A stretch of DNA of 64,000 bases, taken from positions 62,001 through 126,000 of the forward strand of contig CADECX010000001.1 of assembly GCA_902825865.1 (NCBI GenBank), in the 5' to 3' direction. Below the pieces are notes generated by a model. That model was not told the DNA's origin, did not search any database, and saw nothing but the letters and a program-made list of their open reading frames with translations. Positions within the stretch are counted from its first letter, which is position 1, and each line of letters opens with the position of its first letter. Below are positions 60,007-64,000 of this stretch, in pieces. Position numbers and translations under genes: made by a program. The stretch is from an uncultured Alphaproteobacteria bacterium. Its GTDB lineage: Bacteria; Pseudomonadota; Alphaproteobacteria; Micropepsales; Micropepsaceae.

Positions 60007-60881
60007 ACCAACGCCTTGAGAATGGCATTGAGCTGCGGCGCGATATCGGGGCGCGACAGTCCGACGGCGATATTGGCATGCAGGAAACCGACCTTGTCGC
60101 CGCAGTCGAAGCGGGAACAATCCGTCTTCACGGCATGGAACGGCGTTTTACCGATCATCTGCGCCATGGCGTCGGTCAATTGAATTTCGTTGCCGGCGCC
60201 GCGTTCCTGCTTGTCCAGGATGCCGAAAATTTCGGGCTGAAGAATATAGCGGCCGATCACGCACAGATTGGACGGTTCCGTGCCGGTGGCCGGCTTTTCC
60301 ACCACGCCCAGGACCTCGGTGGCATTGCCCTTGACCTGGCCGGGATTGACCACGCCGTAACGCTTGACCTCGTTCTTGGGCTTTTCCTCGGCCGCAACGA
60401 TGATGCCGCCGCCCACTTGATTGTAGGAAGCGATCATCTGCGACAGCGCGCCCGGCTTTCCCACCATCAAATCGTCCGGCAGCAACACCGCGAAGGGCTC
60501 GTTGCCGACGAAATGGCGGGCGCACCATACCGCATGGCCCAGACCCAGAGGCTGTTGCTGGCGGATCATGCCGACCGAACCGGTCTTGGGCAGCATTTCC
60601 AACAGGCTGTTCAGCTCCGTTGTCTTGTCGCGGGCTTCCAGCAGCGATTCCAACTCATAGGCATGGTCGAAATGGTCGGCAATGACGTGCTTGCCGCGCC
60701 CGGTGATGAAGACGAATTGCTCGATTCCGGCTTCGCGGGCTTCCTCCACGGCATATTGGATGACCGGCTTGTCGACTACCGGCAGCATCTCTTTGGGGAT
60801 AGCCTTGGTGGCCGGCAGGAACCGTGTGCCCATGCCGGCGACGGGGAAAACGGCTTTTCGGACGGGCTTTATGGCGGTCAT
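60003..60881 (-). CDS. galU: UTP-glucose-1-phosphate uridylyltransferase
   Basis: About 292 residues from ATG 60881, which has GGAAAA upstream; ATG 60920 adds 13 residues. KAVFPVAGMGTRFLPATKAIPKEMLP is, in its two halves, the UTP-binding loop. VDKPVIQYAVEEA, ITGRGKHVI, QQPLGLGHAVWCAR, VLLPDDLM and VEKPATGTEPSNLCVIGRYIL are GalU signatures. It makes UDP-glucose, the precursor for UDP-galactose and UDP-glucuronate, a possible substrate of the CBS-dehydrogenase fusion. It is coupled to yjbF. Confidence 0.96.
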   Translation of the reverse strand: MTAIKPVRKAVFPVAGMGTRFLPATKAIPKEMLPVVDKPVIQYAVEEAREAGIEQFVFITGRGKHVIADHFDHAYELESLLEARDKTTELNSLLEMLPKTGSVGMIRQQQPLGLGHAVWCARHFVGNEPFAVLLPDDLMVGKPGALSQMIASYNQVGGGIIVAAEEKPKNEVKRYGVVNPGQVKGNATEVLGVVEKPATGTEPSNLCVIGRYILQPEIFGILDKQERGAGNEIQLTDAMAQMIGKTPFHAVKTDCSRFDCGDKVGFLHANIAVGLSRPDIAPQLNAILKALV

Positions 60882-60968
60882 GCGTTTTCCGGGGGATGGT
60901 TCTGAAACACCCTGTTTCATCGCACAGGCCCGCCATTATTGTCCAGTTTCAGGCATTTGACGGGAACC

Positions 60969-62036
60969 ATGGGCAAGCGGACGGCGGTCTGTATTTTTGT
61001 GGCTTTGGCCTTGGGCAGCCTTGCGGTTGCCCAGGCTTCGCCCGCCACCCCCGCGCTGATCGCCGAAGTGCTCACCGCCTTGGATCGCGGCGATGCCAGG
61101 GATGCCGCCAATCTTGCGAATGTCGCCCTGCGGGAAGAGGTGAGCGCAAGCCAGCGCGGCTCCCTGCTGCTGTATCGCGGTCTGGCACGGGAGCTGCTGG
61201 GTGAAAGCGATGCCGCGCTGGAGGATTTCACCCATGCGATCGACACAAACGCATTGCCGCCGGACGAACGGGAGCAGACGTTTTTGCAGCGCGGGTTCTT
61301 GCGCGATGCCTTGGGACGGCTGAGCGAGGCGATCGCCGACTATAGTACGGTCATAAAATTGAAAGGCCCCAGCTCGGCCACCGCGCTCAACAACCGCGCC
61401 AACATCTACCGCCGGCAGAACCGTCTCGAGGACGCGGAGCGGGACTATCTGGCGGCGCTCTCCGCGGGCGGCGGCAAGGCGCAGTATGTCTATTACGGCT
61501 TGGGCCAGATCGCGGAGGCGCGGCGCAATGTGAAGGCGGCGCGCGACTTCTACATCAAAGCGGCGAGCGCCGATCCCAATTATGCCGCCGCGGCGGAGCG
61601 CTTGACCGCGCTGGGCGCCCCGCCCACCGGCGTTGTGCTGACACAGGACGAAGAAATCGTTTTGCGCCCGCCGCCCGGCGCGGGCGCATCGGCAACCGGT
61701 TCACTGCGGCCCTTGAACGCGCCGCGCGAGCTGCCGAAACCAGCGCTGCGTCCTGCGCTGGATCAGCACGGCACCGCGCCGTCACGTCCCAATGCCAGCC
61801 AGATTCAATTGGGAGCTTGGCGCAGCGCGGGCGAAGCGCAAGCCGCGTGGGAGCATGCAAAGGCCTTGGCGGGAACCACGCTCGATGGGCTCAGCCCGCA
61901 AATATTGGAGGCAGACGTGCCCGGCAAGGGACGTTACTTTCGCCTCCGTCTCACGCTGGAGGCGGGCAAGAGCGGCAAAACACTCTGCGCCAGCTTGACG
62001 GCCAAAAGCATCGCTTGTCTTCCCGTACCGGGGTGA
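60969..62036 (+). CDS. Secreted TPR protein with C-terminal SPOR-like domain
   Basis: A 355-residue protein from ATG 60969 with a signal peptide (TAVCIFVALALGSLAVAQAS). Tetratricopeptide-like helices occupy residues about 40-215 (LLYRGLARELLGESDAALEDF, FLQRGFLRDALGRLSEAIADY, NNRANIYRRQNRLEDAERDY, YYGLGQIAEARRNVKAARDFY). A proline-rich linker follows. The last 80 residues begin SQIQLGAWRSAGEAQAAWEHA and resemble a SPOR domain, which binds denuded peptidoglycan. It may anchor export machinery to the wall. Divergent from galU. Confidence 0.78.
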   Translation: MGKRTAVCIFVALALGSLAVAQASPATPALIAEVLTALDRGDARDAANLANVALREEVSASQRGSLLLYRGLARELLGESDAALEDFTHAIDTNALPPDEREQTFLQRGFLRDALGRLSEAIADYSTVIKLKGPSSATALNNRANIYRRQNRLEDAERDYLAALSAGGGKAQYVYYGLGQIAEARRNVKAARDFYIKAASADPNYAAAAERLTALGAPPTGVVLTQDEEIVLRPPPGAGASATGSLRPLNAPRELPKPALRPALDQHGTAPSRPNASQIQLGAWRSAGEAQAAWEHAKALAGTTLDGLSPQILEADVPGKGRYFRLRLTLEAGKSGKTLCASLTAKSIACLPVPG

Positions 62037-62125
62037 CAATCGCTCAAATTTCATCGCAAGAACAAACTTGTTCGCATTTGCGAAATCGGTAATGTCCCAA
62101 TAGGCGGGGGCCGTTACGGAGTCGC
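62037..62125. promoter_or_regulatory. Overlapping dyads upstream of wzi
   Basis: Two perfect 6-2-6 palindromes share three bases: GAACAAACTTGTTC (62060-62073) and TTCGCATTTGCGAA (62071-62084). They lie 42-66 bases before the wzi start. The pair is likely a regulator-binding site or a switchable hairpin; the regulator is unknown. Confidence 0.5.
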
Positions 62126-63601
62126 ATGCATATCCGGTATTTGCGCAGCGCCATGGCTGTCTTGCTGTGGACCGCCATATGTTCGCCTGTCTTCGCTTCG
62201 CCTTGGGCCGAAGTTGGCGACAACCAGCTTCGCGCCGATATCGAATTGTTGCAGGCGACGGGGGCCGTGAGCGACGTCACAATCCACTGGCCCTTGCCGT
62301 GGCAATCCCTGATTGAGGACCTCTCCCGGGCAAATTTGGCGGCCCAGCCTGCCGGCGTGCAGGCGGCTGCCCGCCGCGTCCTGGCGCAGGCCCAGGCTGC
62401 CACAGCATCGGGCGTCTCGGCCTGGGCGAGCTTGGATCTCACCAACACGCCCAGCGTGGTTTATGGCTTTGACGGCATGGGGCGAGGCGAAGGCCAGGCC
62501 CAGCTCGTGTTGGAAGGCACCAGCGGCCCCTATTCCGGGCGGATAGCGCTCGGCGGCATCACCCAGAATTTCGGCGACAAGCCCAACAAGATCATGCCCG
62601 AGGGGACCTATTTTTCCGCCCGTTTGGGAGGCGTGCGGGTTTATGCCGGCTATCTCGACCATTGGTGGGGGCCGGGGCAAATAACGGCGCTGCAGCTTTC
62701 CAACAATGCCCGTCCCATGCCGCAGATCGGGATATCGCGTTCGAGCAGCCAAGCCTCAAGCTGGCCGATTCTGAGATGGCTGGGGCCATGGCAACTGGAA
62801 TTCCTTTTGGGCAAGTTCGACGGCCCCCAGATCCAATCCAACGTCTATTACAATGCCGTGCATTTGACGGTCAGTCCCCTGCCGGGCCTGGAGATCGGCG
62901 TGGCCAAGACCGAGCAGTTTTGCGGACAGGGCCATCCCTGCGCGCCGTTGCGCGACTATTTCACCAATGTCGATTTGTCCAACCATCCCGACAACGTCAA
63001 TGGCGAGGGTTCGCTCGAGCTCAAATACAGCAATGTGCTCGGCAAGCTTCCGTTCCAGGCCTATATGCAGGTGATGAACGAGGATTATTCCTGGTTCAGC
63101 CGTTCCGGCAGCAGCCATTTGTTCGGCGCCAGTGTTTTCTTGCCGACAAGAACCAATCCCGTGAAGCTGACTGTGGAGTATGCCAACAGCATCGCGACCA
63201 AAACCATTTTCAGCTTCGGCACCCATGTCTATGGGTTCACCTATAGAAACGGCCAGTATCCCGATGGCATGCGTTATCGTGGACGGACGCTGGGCTTCAG
63301 CCTGGACAACGATTCAACCTTGGCCTCGGTGCAAGCCAACTGGAGCGATCAGGTCGGCCGCTTCTATCAACTGAGCCTTCACCACGCCACGATCGCGAGC
63401 AGCCATTCGATCAACGCAAATATCCTGACCCCCACACCGGTGAACATGAACATGGCGGAGGCGCGGGTGTCTCTGCCGCTCAAGCTCGGCAACAACCGCA
63501 TCTTGCATCTCGATCTGGCCGGCCGGCTGCAGGACGATCAGCCCCGTCCGCACAGGGGCTTTGCCGCCGCCGTGGAAGTGGCTTTGCGCGCGCCGCTCTA
63601 G
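62126..63601 (+). CDS. wzi: Capsule assembly Wzi-family outer-membrane protein
   Basis: A 491-residue protein with a signal peptide (MAVLLWTAICSPVFA). GDNQLRADIELLQATGAVSDVTIHWPLPW, in parts, is the usual Wzi opening. VRVYAGYLDHWWGPG, ISRSSSQASSWPILRWLGPW and GPQIQSNVYYNAVHLTVSPLPGLEIG carry the conserved Wzi aromatic and Arg residues. Alternating beta strands predict an 18-strand barrel. Wzi binds capsule polymer at the cell surface. Its presence argues that the product is held as a capsule rather than only released. Confidence 0.9.
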   Translation: MHIRYLRSAMAVLLWTAICSPVFASPWAEVGDNQLRADIELLQATGAVSDVTIHWPLPWQSLIEDLSRANLAAQPAGVQAAARRVLAQAQAATASGVSAWASLDLTNTPSVVYGFDGMGRGEGQAQLVLEGTSGPYSGRIALGGITQNFGDKPNKIMPEGTYFSARLGGVRVYAGYLDHWWGPGQITALQLSNNARPMPQIGISRSSSQASSWPILRWLGPWQLEFLLGKFDGPQIQSNVYYNAVHLTVSPLPGLEIGVAKTEQFCGQGHPCAPLRDYFTNVDLSNHPDNVNGEGSLELKYSNVLGKLPFQAYMQVMNEDYSWFSRSGSSHLFGASVFLPTRTNPVKLTVEYANSIATKTIFSFGTHVYGFTYRNGQYPDGMRYRGRTLGFSLDNDSTLASVQANWSDQVGRFYQLSLHHATIASSHSINANILTPTPVNMNMAEARVSLPLKLGNNRILHLDLAGRLQDDQPRPHRGFAAAVEVALRAPL

Positions 63602-63607
63602 GGAAAG

Positions 63608-64000
63608 CTAAAGGGCCGTGACCGTCACGGACGAGGGCGGCGCCGAACCCAGCCTGTTGCACAGTGGGAACAGGAAAGCATCGGCTTCGATTTCGAAGAC
63701 ATCGCCCGCTTGCGTCTTGACGCCGGCGCTGAAGGACAGGGTCGCGGTGCCGAAGAAATGGACATGGACGTCGCCCGGCCGCCGAAAGCCGGCATATTTG
63801 AAATGATGCGCCTCAAGATTGGCGATGGTGTGGCTCATATTGTCCTCGCCCGACAGGAACGGCTTGTCGAAGATGATCTCGTTGCCGCGGCGAACCCGCG
63901 AGCGTCCGGTGACGGCGCCGGGCAGGGGGCCGGTGCGCAGCTCGGGCCCGAAAGAACATTGTCTGAGCTTGGAATGGGCGAGCCAGAGATAGTTGAACTT
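63608..64000 (-). CDS. AraD1/GguC-family fumarylacetoacetate-hydrolase-fold protein (partial, C-terminal part)
   Basis: The frame is open to the window edge, so this is only the last 130 residues. FNYLWLAHSKLRQCSFGPEL, VTGRSRVRRGNEIIFDKPF, MSHTIANLEAHHFKY and GDVHVHFFGTATLSFSAGV match the GguC/AraD1 group of FAH-fold proteins, which includes 2-keto-3-deoxy-pentonate dehydratases of sugar catabolism. The stop TAG lies 7 bases from the wzi stop on the other strand. It marks the end of the polysaccharide locus. The N-terminal half and metal site lie outside. Confidence 0.82.
   Translation of the reverse strand, partial: KFNYLWLAHSKLRQCSFGPELRTGPLPGAVTGRSRVRRGNEIIFDKPFLSGEDNMSHTIANLEAHHFKYAGFRRPGDVHVHFFGTATLSFSAGVKTQAGDVFEIEADAFLFPLCNRLGSAPPSSVTVTAL

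Noticed and set aside
62060..62073. Possible LexA (SOS) box
   Set aside because: GAAC and GTTC are separated by 6 bases, matching neither the direct-repeat form of Alphaproteobacteria nor the shorter spacing of Gram-positive boxes.
1..64000. CRISPR arrays, insertion sequences, prophage genes, replication origin
   Set aside because: No regularly spaced repeats, transposase, integrase or structural phage genes, and no DnaA-box cluster was seen on either strand.

Overview
The window is about 64 kb of GC-rich bacterial chromosome, with ATG/GTG starts, dense head-to-tail genes and many 1-4 nt start/stop overlaps. The gene content (queA-tgt, DUF2189 protein, YjbE/YjbF/YjbH-type secretion proteins, large SLBB exporter, AraD1/GguC-type protein) suggests an alphaproteobacterium. 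That placement is an inference from gene content and base composition; I cannot name a genus. No gap between genes exceeds about 300 bases. I see no CRISPR array, insertion sequence, transposase, integrase or replication origin.

Layout. 1-3516: end of a DegT-type aminotransferase gene, a DUF2189 membrane protein, then the queuosine pair queA-tgt. 3700-8795: a WbaP-type initiating sugar-phosphate transferase, a convergent GH57-like gene and a polytopic GT-C-like membrane protein. 8911-8985: tRNA-Lys(UUU) with a good promoter. 9083-11494: an AT-richer gene for a PEP-CTERM protein with GLUG repeats and a degenerate M23-like domain, the most foreign-looking gene here. 11726-63601: a very large exopolysaccharide/capsule locus. 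63608-64000: the C-terminal part of an AraD1/GguC-family protein, which marks the end of the locus.

The glycan locus encodes precursor supply for several activated sugars. These are GDP-mannose (manC), GDP-4-keto-6-deoxymannose (two Gmd paralogues), GDP-L-fucose (fcl) and probably GDP-perosamine (a Per-like aminotransferase). It also supplies dTDP-L-rhamnose (rfbA and rfbBCD), UDP-glucose (galU), a UDP-hexuronate or related product (CBS-dehydrogenase fusion), a 4-amino-4,6-dideoxy-UDP-HexNAc (pseB-pseC) and a CMP-nonulosonate (neuB/neuA). Assembly is served by WbaP, at least six glycosyltransferases, an MsbA/PglK-like ABC transporter and a Wzy-like polymerase or ligase. A Wzz-like chain-length protein without a kinase domain, a 1033-residue Wza-like SLBB exporter, YjbH, YjbF, a YjbE-like small protein and Wzi cover length control, export and surface attachment. 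No separate tyrosine kinase (Wzc) and no canonical Wzx is visible.

Two parts stand out. First, the locus holds about nine SAM-dependent methyltransferases plus a PhyH dioxygenase, a HisC-like aminotransferase and an acetyltransferase, so the product is probably heavily decorated. Second, a divergent pair of operons at 29.5-36.4 kb combines neuB-methyltransferase-methyltransferase-neuA with HAD phosphatase-[CBS::nucleotide-sugar dehydrogenase]-Nudix-like protein. I regard this as the best candidate for an undescribed nucleotide-sugar module. The locus is a mosaic of short operons in both orientations, and four convergent junctions share a 4-bp palindrome (CTAG or TTAA) as the stop codon of both genes.
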